In this document: in pieces, positions 25,216-33,767 of the stretch
How the letters are laid out: each line of letters opens with the position of its first letter
How positions within the stretch are numbered: the stretch's first letter is position 1
Source of the DNA: Pandoraea aquatica
GTDB lineage: Bacteria > Pseudomonadota > Gammaproteobacteria > Burkholderiales > Burkholderiaceae
Direction: 5' to 3'
Assembly (NCBI RefSeq): GCF_902459565.1
Contig: NZ_CABPSN010000004.1
Span: 496,001 to 560,000, forward strand
DNA: 64,000 nt
The notes under the pieces: model-generated
Seen by the model: the letters and a program-made list of their open reading frames with translations, nothing else
What the model was told of the DNA's origin: nothing
Databases searched by the model: none
Made by a program: the position numbers and the translations under genes

Positions 25216-25592
25216 GGCGTGCCCCCCGGCCTCCGCTGACTGTCCTCTCAGACTTTTTGTATTTTATTGCGTCGGATGAGAAAAGAAAGGGGAAAAAGTA
25301 ATAGCGGAATTTCTGAAATTTGAGTAAATAATTTACGCAAATTGCGGATTGTCGCGCTGAGGCAACAGGGATAAGGCTCCGCGAGAAAGGGATTCGCCGC
25401 CATGCGGGCTTAGCGCATAAACTGGCTTGAAAGCAAGATGACGCCTTATGTGTAAACCGTGACGAAGGTTGGAGGATTTCTTCGGATTTTCTTCAATTTC
25501 GTCCTGCTAAAAGCAACGCTAAAGGCGCAGCACGTTCGAAAAGAAAGCGGGGCGGCGGCATGGGGATGCCGACCGGAATGACAGGGGAAATC
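25216..25592. other. Divergent, A+T-rich intergenic region between the small exported protein and the LuxR regulator
   Basis: No gene seen. Markedly A+T-richer than the window average, with the 27-bp palindrome at 25317-25343. It should contain the promoters for both flanking genes; I see no -24/-12 element in either direction. Confidence 0.5.
25317..25343. promoter_or_regulatory. 27-bp near-perfect palindrome, candidate operator
   Basis: Arms AATTTG, A, GTAAAT around a central A, then ATTTAC, G, CAAATT: 12 of 13 positions on each side pair. It is centred at 25330, between the small exported protein (start 25215) and the LuxR regulator (start about 25593). Likely a dimeric regulator binding site; which regulator is unknown. 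Confidence 0.55.
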
Positions 25593-26318
25593 ATGCGTGT
25601 GCTGGTCCTAGGTGAGGCTGCCGCCTGGCTGAGCGGCCTCCAGGTCGCGTTGCAAACCGAAGCGAACGCGACGCCGCCGGTCTTGCGTCACGTCGATAGC
25701 GTGGCGACGCAGGACTGGGTATGGCTGCGCGAGTTGCCTTCGCGTCGCGCGCTCGTACTCGATGAGTCCGTGGCGCGTACGCCCGCGCTCGACACTTTGT
25801 GCTCGGCGGCTGCCGAGTGCGTTCCGCCCGTGCCGGTCATCGTCGTCGGCGATGCGGGTTTTCCCGATGAGATCATCCGCTGGCTGCAAGCCGGCGTCAC
25901 GGCGTGTTTGCCGTGGCCGAACTCGGTGGCACGTATTCGTTCGGTGTTCGACCTGGCGTTCTCCGGCGGGCGCTTCGTGCCGGAGGAGGCGCTCTCGGCG
26001 TTGCTGGTGTTGTGGCGTCAGGAGGCGTTAGGCGAGGCGCTGCCGCTCTCCCGTCTGCCGGTGTTTCCGCTTGGCGGGGACAAGGCGACGCAACTGGCCG
26101 AGTCTGCGTTGCTCGGCATCTCTCAGCGGCAATACGAGATTCTGGCGCTGCTCTCCCGAGGGCTGTCCATCAAGACCATATGCCAGCAGCTCGTGATCTC
26201 CGAAGGCACGGCGAAGACGCACGTGTCGGCGCTTTACCGGCGTCTGGGGGCCCGCAATCGTGGTGAGGCCATTTATATTGCAGCGCAGCGTGGCGCGCGT
26301 CATCTGTTCGAGACGTGA
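25593..26318 (+). CDS. LuxR-family transcriptional regulator (CsgD/VpsT-like) next to the amyloid locus
   Basis: About 241 residues. The N-terminal receiver-like domain begins MRVLVLGEAAAWLSGLQ, lacking the acidic pair of true receivers but keeping RALVLDES at the usual phospho-acceptor strand. The C-terminal LuxR helix-turn-helix is clear (ISQRQYEILALLSRGLSIKTI, shortened here to QYEILALLSRGLSIK, and GTAKTHVSALYRRLG). The start at 25593 was chosen for AGGGGAA upstream; in-frame ATGs at 25560, 25566 and 25578 are possible. CsgD and VpsT are pseudo-receiver LuxR proteins that control curli and Vibrio matrix; that parallel is inference. Confidence 0.82.
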   Translation: MRVLVLGEAAAWLSGLQVALQTEANATPPVLRHVDSVATQDWVWLRELPSRRALVLDESVARTPALDTLCSAAAECVPPVPVIVVGDAGFPDEIIRWLQAGVTACLPWPNSVARIRSVFDLAFSGGRFVPEEALSALLVLWRQEALGEALPLSRLPVFPLGGDKATQLAESALLGISQRQYEILALLSRGLSIKTICQQLVISEGTAKTHVSALYRRLGARNRGEAIYIAAQRGARHLFET

Positions 26319-26541
26319 TCGATCGCTAACGGGCACCCCCCGCTGAATCGGCGCAATCTTCGGAATCTGCGACGAACTGTCTCGGAATCGTCCGGGATTC
26401 CCCTTGAGGCTATTGGCCGATAGCCGACTGCCGAATTACTATACAAACTTCATTTGCCACCCATATGCACGGACGCTGCCTTCATGGCAGTGTCCCGAAC
26501 TCGACGGTGATGGCCGTCGACGAGGCTCAGGAGTCCAAGCG

Positions 26542-27879
26542 TTGTCTAAGTCGTCTACGCCGTTCGCATCCACTTCGCCGCAGGGCGACCATGCGTCTGC
26601 CGCACCCGCCCCCCAGTCTTCCGACGCTTCCCGTCAATCTTCCGAATCGGCCAATGCGGCCAAGCCATCGAACGGCATGCCCGGTTTCGGCGCGCTCGCC
26701 GGTGTGAAGGTGCTCGAGCTTGGCACGCTTATCGCCGGCCCGTTCGCGGCGCGCATGCTGGGCGAGTTCGGCGCGGAGGTCATCAAAATCGAAGATCCGC
26801 AGCACGGCGATCCGTTACGCAAATGGCGCAAATTGCACCCCGACGCAGGGGGCACGTCGCTGTGGTGGGCCGTGCAGGCACGTAACAAGAAGTCGGTGAC
26901 GATCAACCTCAAGTCGCCGGAAGGTCAGTCCATCGTGCGCAAGTTGGCGGCACAGGCGGACATCGTTGTCGAGAACTTCCGCCCTGGGTTGCTGGAGCGC
27001 TTTGGATTGGGCTACGAACAGTTGTCCGCCGACAATCCCGGGCTGGTGATGGTGCGCCTGTCCGGTTACGGTCAGACCGGCCCGTATCGCGACCGGCCGG
27101 GGTTTGGCGCGATTGCCGAGTCGATGGGCGGATTGCGGCATATCACGGGCTATCCGGAATTGCCGCCACCGCGCATCGGCATTTCCATCGGCGACTCGAT
27201 TGCGGCGCTGCATGGGGTGATCGGCGCGATGATGGCGTTGCATCACCGTAATGTGAATGGCGGGCGAGGGCAGGTCGTCGATGTCGCGCTTTACGAAGCC
27301 GTCTTCAATCTGATGGAGAGCGTGGTGCCCGAGTACAGCGTCGCAGGTATGGTGCGTGAGCGCACCGGGGCGTCGCTGCCGGGAATCGTGCCGTCGAACA
27401 CTTATCCGTGCGCTGACGGCATGATCGTGGTGGGCGGCAATAGCGATCCGATTTTCAAGCGGTTGATGCACGCCATTGGCCGTGCCGATCTCGCGGAGGA
27501 TCCGGGGCTGGCGCATAACGACGGTCGCGTGCCGCGCACGCAGGAGATCGACGACGCCATCGGCGGCTGGACGCAAGCGCGCTCCATCGATGAAGCGCTG
27601 GCCGTGCTGCAGGGCGCGGACGTACCCGCGAGCCGCATCTACACCGTGGCCGACATGTTCAAGGATCCGCAGTTCATCGCGCGTCAGATGATCCAGCGTC
27701 ATACGTTCCCGGACGGCACGCCGATCGATCTGCCGAACATCTCGCCGAAGCTCTCGGAGACGCCGGGGCAGACCCAGTGGCTCGGCCCGGAACTCGGCGC
27801 CCACACGGACGAAGTGCTTGGGCAACTGGGTTATGATGCCGGGCAAATCAAAGCATTGCGCGAGAACGGGGTCATCTGA
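26542..27879 (+). CDS. Class III CoA-transferase (CaiB/BaiF/Frc family)
   Basis: About 445 residues from TTG 26542, which follows CAGGAG; another start is ATG 26677, directly before the conserved core. The CaiB/BaiF fold begins FGALAGVKVLELGTLIAGPF and has VENFRPGLLERFGLGYEQL, SGYGQTGPYRDRPGFG and VVDVALYEA, whose Asp is the expected catalytic aspartate. These enzymes move CoA between short organic acids. The N-terminal 45 residues are Ser/Ala/Pro-rich and variable. It is followed after about 110 nt by a substrate-import ABC system, suggesting that the imported acid is activated by this enzyme. Substrate unknown. Confidence 0.88.
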   Translation: MSKSSTPFASTSPQGDHASAAPAPQSSDASRQSSESANAAKPSNGMPGFGALAGVKVLELGTLIAGPFAARMLGEFGAEVIKIEDPQHGDPLRKWRKLHPDAGGTSLWWAVQARNKKSVTINLKSPEGQSIVRKLAAQADIVVENFRPGLLERFGLGYEQLSADNPGLVMVRLSGYGQTGPYRDRPGFGAIAESMGGLRHITGYPELPPPRIGISIGDSIAALHGVIGAMMALHHRNVNGGRGQVVDVALYEAVFNLMESVVPEYSVAGMVRERTGASLPGIVPSNTYPCADGMIVVGGNSDPIFKRLMHAIGRADLAEDPGLAHNDGRVPRTQEIDDAIGGWTQARSIDEALAVLQGADVPASRIYTVADMFKDPQFIARQMIQRHTFPDGTPIDLPNISPKLSETPGQTQWLGPELGAHTDEVLGQLGYDAGQIKALRENGVI

Positions 27880-27988
27880 CACGGCACTACGCGCAAAGCG
27901 CCACGGGCGCGGCAGCAACCGCGTCCCGTCAATAAAGCACGTCGAACTTACAAAGAAAGAACGCTGCAACCACGGAGACAACACCACC

Positions 27989-29020
27989 ATGCAAAGACGT
28001 CAATTCGTCACGGCACTGGCCGCGACCGGCCTGATCGGCGCAGGCATTCGCCCCGGCTTCGCGCAAAACAAGCTTGAGAAGACCAAGGTCGCGATTGCCG
28101 TCGGCGGCAAGAACCTGTTCTATTACCTGCCGCTCACGATTGCCGAACGCCTGAACTATTTCAAGGACGAAGGGCTCGACGTCGAAATCTCGGACTTTGC
28201 CGGTGGCTCCAAAGCGCTGCAGGCGCTGGTCGGCGGTAGCGCCGACGTGGTGTCGGGCGCTTACGAGCACACGATTCTGCTGCAGGCGAAGAACCAGTAC
28301 ATTCGTGCGTTTGTGCTGCAAGGCCGCGCGCCGCAGATCGTGTTCGGCGTGTCGAACAAGACGATGCCGAACTACAAATCGATTGCCGATTTGCGCGGTA
28401 AGAAGATCGGCGTGACCGCACCGGGGTCGTCGACCAACATCATGGCGAACTTCGTGCTGGCCAAGGGCGGCATCAAGCCCAATGAAGTCGCTTTCGTGGG
28501 TGTGGGCGCGTCGTCCGGTGCGCTGGCCGCGATTCGCTCGGGCAACATCGACGCCATCGTCAACCTCGACCCGGTCATCACCATGCTGGAGCGCGACAAG
28601 GAGATCCGCGTGATCTCGGATACGCGCACACTCAAAGAGACGGTCTCGGTGTTCGGCGGCAATATGCCCGCAGGCTGCCTCTACACGAACGAATCGTTCA
28701 TTCAGAAGAATCCGAACACCACGCAGGCGCTGACCAACGCGATGGTGCGCGCGCTGCGCTGGCTTCAGACCGCCGGGCAGGCCGACCTGATCAAGACGGT
28801 GCCTGAAGCGTACCTGCTGGGTGACCGCGCGTTGTACCTCGATGCCTGGAGCCGCGTGAAAGAGGCCATCTCTCCCGATGGTCTGATCCCGGCCGACGGT
28901 CCGGCGACGGCGCTGCGCACCTTGCAGGCGTTCGACGAGACGGTCAAGGGCAAGACGATCGATCTGTCGAAGACGTTCACGAACGAGTTCACGAAGAAGG
29001 CCGACGCCAAGTACAAATGA
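27989..29020 (+). CDS. ABC transporter substrate-binding protein, SsuA/TauA/NMT1 family, Tat-type signal
   Basis: 343 residues. N-terminus MQRRQFVTALAATGLIGAG has twin arginines followed by Q-F and a hydrophobic stretch, so export by Tat is likely. The mature part has the NMT1/SsuA pattern (FKDEGLDVEISDFAGGSKA, LVGGSADVVSGAYEHT, KIGVTAPGSSTN). Members bind nitrate, sulfonates, taurine, pyrimidine precursors and aromatic acids, so the ligand cannot be read from sequence. The ATG at 27989 was selected on the signal. Its stop overlaps the ATPase start (ATGATGA). Confidence 0.9.
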   Translation: MQRRQFVTALAATGLIGAGIRPGFAQNKLEKTKVAIAVGGKNLFYYLPLTIAERLNYFKDEGLDVEISDFAGGSKALQALVGGSADVVSGAYEHTILLQAKNQYIRAFVLQGRAPQIVFGVSNKTMPNYKSIADLRGKKIGVTAPGSSTNIMANFVLAKGGIKPNEVAFVGVGASSGALAAIRSGNIDAIVNLDPVITMLERDKEIRVISDTRTLKETVSVFGGNMPAGCLYTNESFIQKNPNTTQALTNAMVRALRWLQTAGQADLIKTVPEAYLLGDRALYLDAWSRVKEAISPDGLIPADGPATALRTLQAFDETVKGKTIDLSKTFTNEFTKKADAKYK

Positions 29021-29832
29021 TGACTGCGCCGGCTCTGAGTTTCGACAGCATTACGTGCACCTTTGTCGCCCGCGACGATCGATCGAAGCGTTATACGGCC
29101 GTGGCCGATACGTCGCTCGACATCGCGCCGGGCGAGTTCGTTTCGGTCGTCGGGCCGACGGGGTGTGGCAAATCCACGTTGCTCAATGTGGCCGCGGGTT
29201 TGCTCGCCCCGTCGTCCGGATCGATCAAGGTCTTCGGTGAGCCGCTCAAGGGCATCAATTCGCGCGCTGGATATATGTTCCAGGCCGAGGCACTGATGCC
29301 CTGGCGCAACGCGATCGACAACGTGACCGCAGGACTGGAGTTTCGCGGTGTCGCGCCGGAGGAAGCGAAGGCGCGCGGACATGAATGGCTCAAGCGCGTG
29401 GGACTGGGCGGTTTCGGCGATCGATATCCGCATCAGCTCTCTGGCGGCATGCGCAAGCGTGTGGCCATGGCACAGACGCTGATTCTCGATCCCGACATCA
29501 TCCTGATGGACGAGCCGTTCTCGGCACTCGACATCCAGACGCGTCAGCTCATGGAAAACGAGTTGCTGGAGCTGTGGGCCGCAAAGCGCCGCGCCGTGCT
29601 GTTCATCACGCACGATCTCGATGAGGCGATTGCGTTGTCCGACCGGGTGGTGGTGCTCGCCGCAGGGCCGGGCACGCATCCGATCGGGGAGTTCCGGATC
29701 GATCTGCCGCGTCCGCGCGACGTGGCGGAAATTCGTAACCATCCGCGCTTCACCGAGTTGCACGCCCAGATATGGGATGTGCTGCGCGAGGAAGTCCTCA
29801 AGGGCTACGCACAACAGTTAAAGGCGGTCTGA
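29017..29832 (+). CDS. ABC transporter ATPase, SsuB/TauB type
   Basis: 271 residues. Walker A GPTGCGKST, Q-loop MFQAEALMPWRN, signature LSGGMRKRVAMAQTL, Walker B IILMDEPFSALD and switch His in FITHDLDEA. It powers import for the binding protein before it and the permease after it. The start at 29017 overlaps the previous stop; ATG 29020 is the alternative. Confidence 0.93.
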   Translation: MMTAPALSFDSITCTFVARDDRSKRYTAVADTSLDIAPGEFVSVVGPTGCGKSTLLNVAAGLLAPSSGSIKVFGEPLKGINSRAGYMFQAEALMPWRNAIDNVTAGLEFRGVAPEEAKARGHEWLKRVGLGGFGDRYPHQLSGGMRKRVAMAQTLILDPDIILMDEPFSALDIQTRQLMENELLELWAAKRRAVLFITHDLDEAIALSDRVVVLAAGPGTHPIGEFRIDLPRPRDVAEIRNHPRFTELHAQIWDVLREEVLKGYAQQLKAV

Positions 29833-29838
29833 GTGGTC

Positions 29839-29961
29839 ATGTGGCAAATCGCCGGCATTCTCACGGTCTCGCTGAACTGGCTGAACTGGCCGGGGTGGCT
29901 CGACTGGATGGACTGGTTCGATTTGCCGGACGGCTTTGGCCTGTTCGACTGGCTGGTCTGA
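29839..29961 (+). CDS. Tryptophan-rich micro-ORF (40 residues) between ATPase and permease genes
   Basis: Starts at ATG 29839 (GTG 29833 in frame) 6 nt after the ATPase stop and ends at TGA 29961, 45 nt before the permease. Eight of 40 residues are Trp, spaced in a [LM]-[ND]-W pattern: LNWLNWPGWLDWMDWFDL. No signal peptide; a hydrophobic N-terminus (IAGILTVSL). AAGGCGG upstream is a weak ribosome-binding site. Below normal annotation limits. It may be a membrane-surface peptide that belongs to the transporter, or a low-complexity accident in high-G+C DNA. Confidence 0.4.
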   Translation: MWQIAGILTVSLNWLNWPGWLDWMDWFDLPDGFGLFDWLV

Positions 29962-30006
29962 TGACCGGTCCGGCCGCACGTCTGATATTCCCGGAATTCG
30001 TTCGTC

Positions 30007-30825
30007 ATGCGTAATCGTTCCATCATGCGGCACCTGCGCCTGTGGCAATGGCTGCTGCTGGTCGTAGCATTTCTCGTCTGGTACGTCCTCACCAGCCCGA
30101 CGCTGCTGCCCGCGTTCTATTTCGACAGCCCCGACAAGGCGGCTTTCTTCTTTGGGGAGCCGCAGAAGGTGCTGCTCCAGGTCTGGCAGTGGTTCGCCAG
30201 CGGGGAGATCTATCTGCATCTGGGCGTGACGTTGCTCGAGACGGTGCTGGCGTTCGCCATCGGCACCGTGTTCGGGCTCGGCGTGGGGCTCTGGCTGGCG
30301 CTTTCGCCGAGTGCGGGAGCCTTGCTCGATCCGTACATCAAAGCGGCCAATTCGATGCCCCGCGTGATTCTCGCGCCGATCTTCGGCGTGTGGTTCGGGC
30401 TCGGTATCTGGTCGAAGGTGGCGTTGGGCGTGACGCTGGTGTTCTTCATCGTCTTCTTTAACGTCTATCAAGGCGTGAAGGAAGTCAGCCCGGTAGTGCT
30501 CGCCAATGCGCGGATGCTGGGGGCCAATCAGCGTCAGTTGTTGCGCCGTGTGTATTTGCCCAGTGCCACGAGTTGGGTGTTCTCCAGTCTTCACAACTCG
30601 GTCGGACTCGCGTTCGTCGGTGCGGTGGTCGGCGAGTATCTGGGATCGTCGCGCGGCGTCGGGTACCTGATCTTGCAGGCCGAAGGCACGTTCGATATCA
30701 ATGCGGTGATCGCCGGGGTGCTGATTCTCACGGCCTTTGCGCTGGTGCTCGATGGACTCGTCGGCGTCGTGGAGCGGCGTTTGCTGGTCTGGCAACCGCA
30801 AGCCGGAGAGACCGAAAAGATGTAA
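30007..30825 (+). CDS. ABC transporter permease, SsuC/TauC type
   Basis: 272 residues with about six membrane helices. BPD_transp_1 features: LLETVLAFAIGTVFGLGVG, NSMPRVILAPIFGVWFGLG and the EAA-like loop NARMLGANQRQLLRRVYLP. It completes the importer with the two genes upstream. The start at 30007 has a weak ribosome-binding site; ATG 30025 is an alternative. Confidence 0.9.
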   Translation: MRNRSIMRHLRLWQWLLLVVAFLVWYVLTSPTLLPAFYFDSPDKAAFFFGEPQKVLLQVWQWFASGEIYLHLGVTLLETVLAFAIGTVFGLGVGLWLALSPSAGALLDPYIKAANSMPRVILAPIFGVWFGLGIWSKVALGVTLVFFIVFFNVYQGVKEVSPVVLANARMLGANQRQLLRRVYLPSATSWVFSSLHNSVGLAFVGAVVGEYLGSSRGVGYLILQAEGTFDINAVIAGVLILTAFALVLDGLVGVVERRLLVWQPQAGETEKM

Positions 30826-30926
30826 CCGGATGTGACGGAATGACGCCATGAAGCGGGCGGGGTGGTGCGCCACCGATGCCTCGATGGCGTCATATCCGAG
30901 CACCTTTCCTCGGTTACAATTGCCGC

Positions 30927-31688
30927 ATGCGAATCCTGCTCAGCAACGACGATGGGTATCAGGCGCCAGGCCTGGCCGCGCTCTACGAAGCGCTGGCACC
31001 GCTTGGCGACATTACCGTGGTGGCGCCCGAACAGAACTGTAGCGGTGCGTCCAATTCTCTGACCCTGCAACGGCCGCTTTCTGTCTTCAAAGCGCCCAAT
31101 GACTTCACCTTCATCAATGGCACGCCGACCGATTGCGTCCACGTGGCGTTGACCGGGCTGCTCGAGGAGCGGCCCGATATCGTGGTCTCCGGCATCAATA
31201 ACGGCCAGAACATGGGCGAAGACACGCTGTACTCCGGTACGGTGGCGGCTGCGACCGAGGGCTTCCTGTTCGGGATCCCTTCGTTCGCCTTCTCGCAAGT
31301 CAATAAGGGCTGGGATCATCTCGACAGTGCGGCCCGTGTGGCGCGCGAGGTGATCGAGCGTTATATGGAGCGGCCGCTGGGCGCGCCCTTCTTGTTGAAC
31401 GTCAACATTCCCAATTTGCCGTATGAGCGCCTCAAGGGCGCGCTGTCGACGCGTCTTGGGAAGCGACATCAATCGCAGCCGGTTATCCGTCAGGAGAATC
31501 CGCGCGGCGAAACGATTTACTGGATCGGTCCGGCTGGCGACGCGCGCGACAGCAGCGAAGGCACCGACTTCCATGCCGTGGCGCACGATTACGTCTCGGT
31601 GACCCCCTTGCAACTGGATCTCACGCATACCGCACGACTTGGCGTCGTGCACGATTGGCTGGCCAGCGCAGGGGTAGCCCAACGATGA
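30927..31688 (+). CDS. surE: 5'/3'-nucleotidase SurE
   Basis: 253 residues, family length. [16 protein letters not shown] carries the metal-binding NDDG (N7-D8-D9), with S-G-T/N motifs in [16 protein letters not shown] and [20 protein letters not shown]. SurE removes phosphate from nucleoside monophosphates in the cytoplasm during stress. TACAAT ends 6 nt before the ATG and there is no Shine-Dalgarno, so the mRNA could be leaderless. It heads the surE-pcm-nlpD-rpoS cluster and its stop overlaps the pcm ATG. Confidence 0.96.
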   Translation: MRILLSNDDGYQAPGLAALYEALAPLGDITVVAPEQNCSGASNSLTLQRPLSVFKAPNDFTFINGTPTDCVHVALTGLLEERPDIVVSGINNGQNMGEDTLYSGTVAAATEGFLFGIPSFAFSQVNKGWDHLDSAARVAREVIERYMERPLGAPFLLNVNIPNLPYERLKGALSTRLGKRHQSQPVIRQENPRGETIYWIGPAGDARDSSEGTDFHAVAHDYVSVTPLQLDLTHTARLGVVHDWLASAGVAQR

Positions 31689-32881
31689 CGACACCGCCGA
31701 AGCGTTTTCCTCTTCCTCTGGCCGAAGTGATGACCCGCCGGCAGCGCAAAGCGCCGGTGCTCGACAAGGCGTCGCGTGCGAGTCCGGCCGGCGCGCCGCC
31801 TGCTGCGATGACGCGTGGTACGTCGCAGGCGAATCAGGGAAGTGGGAAGACGCCGACCGGCGGTAACAGCAACAATTTGCGGGCGGCGTCGACGCCGATG
31901 GCGGGCGCGTCCGCGCGACCTGCCGGGGCGCAGACCGCGCACGCGGTCGTGCCGAAGGGGTTGGCGCGGCCGGCCGCTGCGCCGCACGCGCAACCGGCAC
32001 CGCACGGTTCGCACGCCTCACACGTCGCCAAGCACACGCCGAGGCCGGTGGCCAAGGCGCATAGCGCGGGTGTCGCCCAGAAAGGCGGTGCCGTTGGCGG
32101 TGTCGTGGGCAAAGGTTCAGTCAAGACGGTGACGAAGGCGGCCACGACGTCAGTCGGTACGGCCAAGCCTGCCGTGGGCGTCGGCGCAGGGGCCATCGTG
32201 CGTACGAATACCGCGTCGGTTCTGAATTCGCCGGAGGGCATCGGGCTGACGTCGGAGCGCGTGCGTGCGCGTATGGCTGAACGCGTTGCGGCATCGGGCG
32301 TCAAACACCCGGGCGTGCTGGCGGCGCTGGCCACCGTGCCACGTCACGGTTTCGTCGACGCCGCACTGGCCAATCAGGCCTACGAGGACGCGGCGCTGCC
32401 CATCGGTCATGGACAGACGATCTCGAAGCCGTCGGTCGTGGGGCGCATGATCGAACTGCTGCTCGCGAGCGGACGTCCGCTGGAAAAGGTGCTGGAAATC
32501 GGTACCGGATGCGGATACCAGGCGGCAGTTTTGTCATGTGTAGCGCGGGACGTGTACTCCATTGAGCGGGTTCGTCCGTTACATGAACGTGCCAAAGCCA
32601 ATTTGCGTCCGTTGCGTGTGCCGAATATTCGTCTGCATTACGGTGACGGGCGTCTCGGATTACCTGCGGTCGCGCCGTTCGACGGCATTGTGATCGCTGC
32701 CGCCGGCCTTGAAATTCCGGATGCGCTGGTCGATCAGTTGGCTGTCGGCGCACGGCTCGTCGCCCCGGTGGGCGGCGAGCAACAAATTTTGACCCTCATC
32801 GAGCGCATCGGTGCGCGCCAGTGGCGCGAGACGCAGCTTGATAGGGTGTTATTCGTCCCCTTAAAATCGGGCATCATTTAA
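31685..32881 (+). CDS. pcm: Protein-L-isoaspartate O-methyltransferase with long low-complexity N-terminus
   Basis: 398 residues, against about 210 for the E. coli enzyme. The catalytic domain is C-terminal (from about 190): [20 protein letters not shown], then SAM motif [16 protein letters not shown] and the [15 protein letters not shown] region. It repairs isoaspartyl residues in aged proteins using SAM. The first about 180 residues are Ala/Pro/Thr/Gly/His-rich without recognisable domain. The ATG overlaps the surE stop by 4 nt, so the extension is translated unless an internal start is used. Confidence 0.92.
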   Translation: MTTPPKRFPLPLAEVMTRRQRKAPVLDKASRASPAGAPPAAMTRGTSQANQGSGKTPTGGNSNNLRAASTPMAGASARPAGAQTAHAVVPKGLARPAAAPHAQPAPHGSHASHVAKHTPRPVAKAHSAGVAQKGGAVGGVVGKGSVKTVTKAATTSVGTAKPAVGVGAGAIVRTNTASVLNSPEGIGLTSERVRARMAERVAASGVKHPGVLAALATVPRHGFVDAALANQAYEDAALPIGHGQTISKPSVVGRMIELLLASGRPLEKVLEIGTGCGYQAAVLSCVARDVYSIERVRPLHERAKANLRPLRVPNIRLHYGDGRLGLPAVAPFDGIVIAAAGLEIPDALVDQLAVGARLVAPVGGEQQILTLIERIGARQWRETQLDRVLFVPLKSGII

Positions 32882-32912
32882 GCCCGTCGGGTCTATTCTG
32901 CGGAGGAATTGA

Positions 32913-33752
32913 GTGAATTTGCGAGCGGGTTTCCAACAACGCGTCGCCAGTGTCCTGTTGCTGAGCATGCTGGCAGCGTGCGCATCGCGACAAGTCGGGG
33001 CGCCGGTCGTCGACCGTACCGTAGGCGGTACGACGACCGACAGTAGTCTGCCGGGCGCGACTGCGCCGGTGATCGACAATACGCCGGTGCCGCCGGGTTT
33101 CTATCGCGTTAAGCCGGGCGACCGCCTGTATCGCATCGCGCTGGAGAACGGCCAGAACTACCGCGATATCGCGCGCTGGAACAACATCCAGAACCCGGAC
33201 CAGATCGAGGTCGGTCAGGTATTGCGCGTGAAGCCGCCTGCCGGCGATACCGGCACGCCGCTGCCGCCGCCGGTGGCCAGCACGCCGCCGAGCAACGGCA
33301 GCAGCCCGGCCGCCGTGCCGCCTGCCGTGGTGCCGCCGCCGGCGACGTCGTCGAACGCCACCGCGCCTTCGGCCGTCTCCAGCGGTGCGCTGCAATTGTC
33401 GTGGCCGGCTGCTGGCACCGTCGTCGGCCACTTCGACGACTCGAAGAACAAGGGCGTGAATATCGGCGGTAAGGTCGGCGATACCGTCTTTGCGGCCGGC
33501 GCGGGTAAAGTCGTGTATTCGGGGGCAGGGCTGCGCGGCTATGGCAACCTCGTCATCATTAAACACGACAGCACCTTCTTGACGGCGTATGCGCACAACA
33601 GCAAACTGTTGGTCAAGGAAGGCGACTCCGTGACGCGGGGTCAGAAAATTGCCGAAATGGGTAACTCGGATGCAGATCGCGTGATGCTGCACTTTGAGGT
33701 ACGTAAGGATGGCAAGCCTGTGGATCCGGAGAAGTATTTGCCGCCTCGATAA
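32913..33752 (+). CDS. nlpD: NlpD-like lipoprotein, LysM and M23 (LytM) domains
   Basis: 279 residues from GTG 32913 with GGAGG upstream. Lipoprotein signal ends LAAC (Cys about residue 23). LysM domain at about 64-110 (FYRVKPGDRLYRIALENGQNY), a Pro/Ala-rich linker, then an M23 fold (GYGNLVIIKHDSTFLTAYAH). The zinc-site residues are degenerate: VNIGGKVGD instead of HxGxD, and MLHFEVR in place of HLHFEVR. So it should not cut murein itself but activate an amidase, as E. coli NlpD does for AmiC. Next to rpoS as usual; the rpoS promoter is often inside nlpD. Confidence 0.93.
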   Translation: MNLRAGFQQRVASVLLLSMLAACASRQVGAPVVDRTVGGTTTDSSLPGATAPVIDNTPVPPGFYRVKPGDRLYRIALENGQNYRDIARWNNIQNPDQIEVGQVLRVKPPAGDTGTPLPPPVASTPPSNGSSPAAVPPAVVPPPATSSNATAPSAVSSGALQLSWPAAGTVVGHFDDSKNKGVNIGGKVGDTVFAAGAGKVVYSGAGLRGYGNLVIIKHDSTFLTAYAHNSKLLVKEGDSVTRGQKIAEMGNSDADRVMLHFEVRKDGKPVDPEKYLPPR

Positions 33753-33767
33753 AATAGGCAGGTTCGA

